Of a stretch of 5,507 nt of DNA, positions 5,475 through 5,507 are shown in pieces. Position 1 is the first letter of the stretch, and each line of letters starts with the position of its first letter. This DNA comes from Lysobacterales bacterium CG02_land_8_20_14_3_00_62_12 (GTDB taxonomy: Bacteria; Pseudomonadota; Gammaproteobacteria; Xanthomonadales; Ahniellaceae): contig PEUI01000291.1 in NCBI GenBank assembly GCA_002785585.1, positions 1 through 5,507 of the forward strand. Direction: 5' to 3'. Made by a program: the position numbers and the translations under genes. Below the pieces are notes generated by a model, which saw nothing but the letters and a program-made list of their open reading frames with translations, was not told the DNA's origin and searched no databases.

Positions 5475-5507
5475 GTCCGCCACAACACATCTATTCAGCT
5501 GCACCGC

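Noticed and set aside
5071..5490. Longer antitoxin starting in the repeat cluster or at the ATG at 5358
   Set aside because: The extra N terminus is a Leu/Arg-rich translation of the repeats and operator. Family conservation begins at the TTG at 5313, which has the ribosome binding site.

Overview
The window is a high-GC, gene-dense bacterial chromosome segment (my hand count is 300 of 480 bases, 62.5% G+C, over 3661-4140). Gene content and style fit a gammaproteobacterium, possibly of the Lysobacterales (Xanthomonadales). That placement is an inference from protein style and gene pairing, not from a marker gene.

Layout. On the left, a single + strand gene (about 226-1578) encodes a secreted PDZ-containing S41 carboxy-terminal processing protease with its full Ser/Lys/Asp catalytic set. 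It converges, with a 25-base overlap at the 3' ends, on a minus-strand operon read from right to left. The operon starts with a secreted PstS-like substrate-binding protein (about 4686-3661), then a HAD phosphatase of the YigB type (3664-2936), then an M17 leucyl aminopeptidase-family enzyme (2939-1554). Both junctions are 4-base ATGA stop/start overlaps, so the three genes are probably cotranscribed and translationally coupled. No phosphate-transporter permease or ATPase gene lies beside the binding protein, and its ligand loop lacks the usual SGT motif, so phosphate transport should not be assumed.

On the right is a complete type II toxin-antitoxin operon of the YefM/YoeB (Phd/Txe) type, also on the minus strand: antitoxin 5313-5071 (TTG start), then RNase toxin 5074-4811 (GTG start), joined by a GTGA overlap. 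It is less G+C-rich than the neighbouring operon (275 of 480 bases, 57%, over 4801-5280), which suggests separate acquisition. Just upstream is an operator-like element with two GTAC cores 12 bp apart, the geometry known for E. coli yefM-yoeB. Beyond it lies an unusual cluster of six exact copies and one degenerate copy of GAAGCAACC with irregular spacing, inside a 95-base stretch that has no T on the + strand.

The protein genes belong to known families. The least explained parts are the repeat cluster with its strand asymmetry, the 130-base gap between the toxin and the operon (an imperfect inverted repeat plus a possible gene remnant), and the role of the orphan binding protein in its operon.
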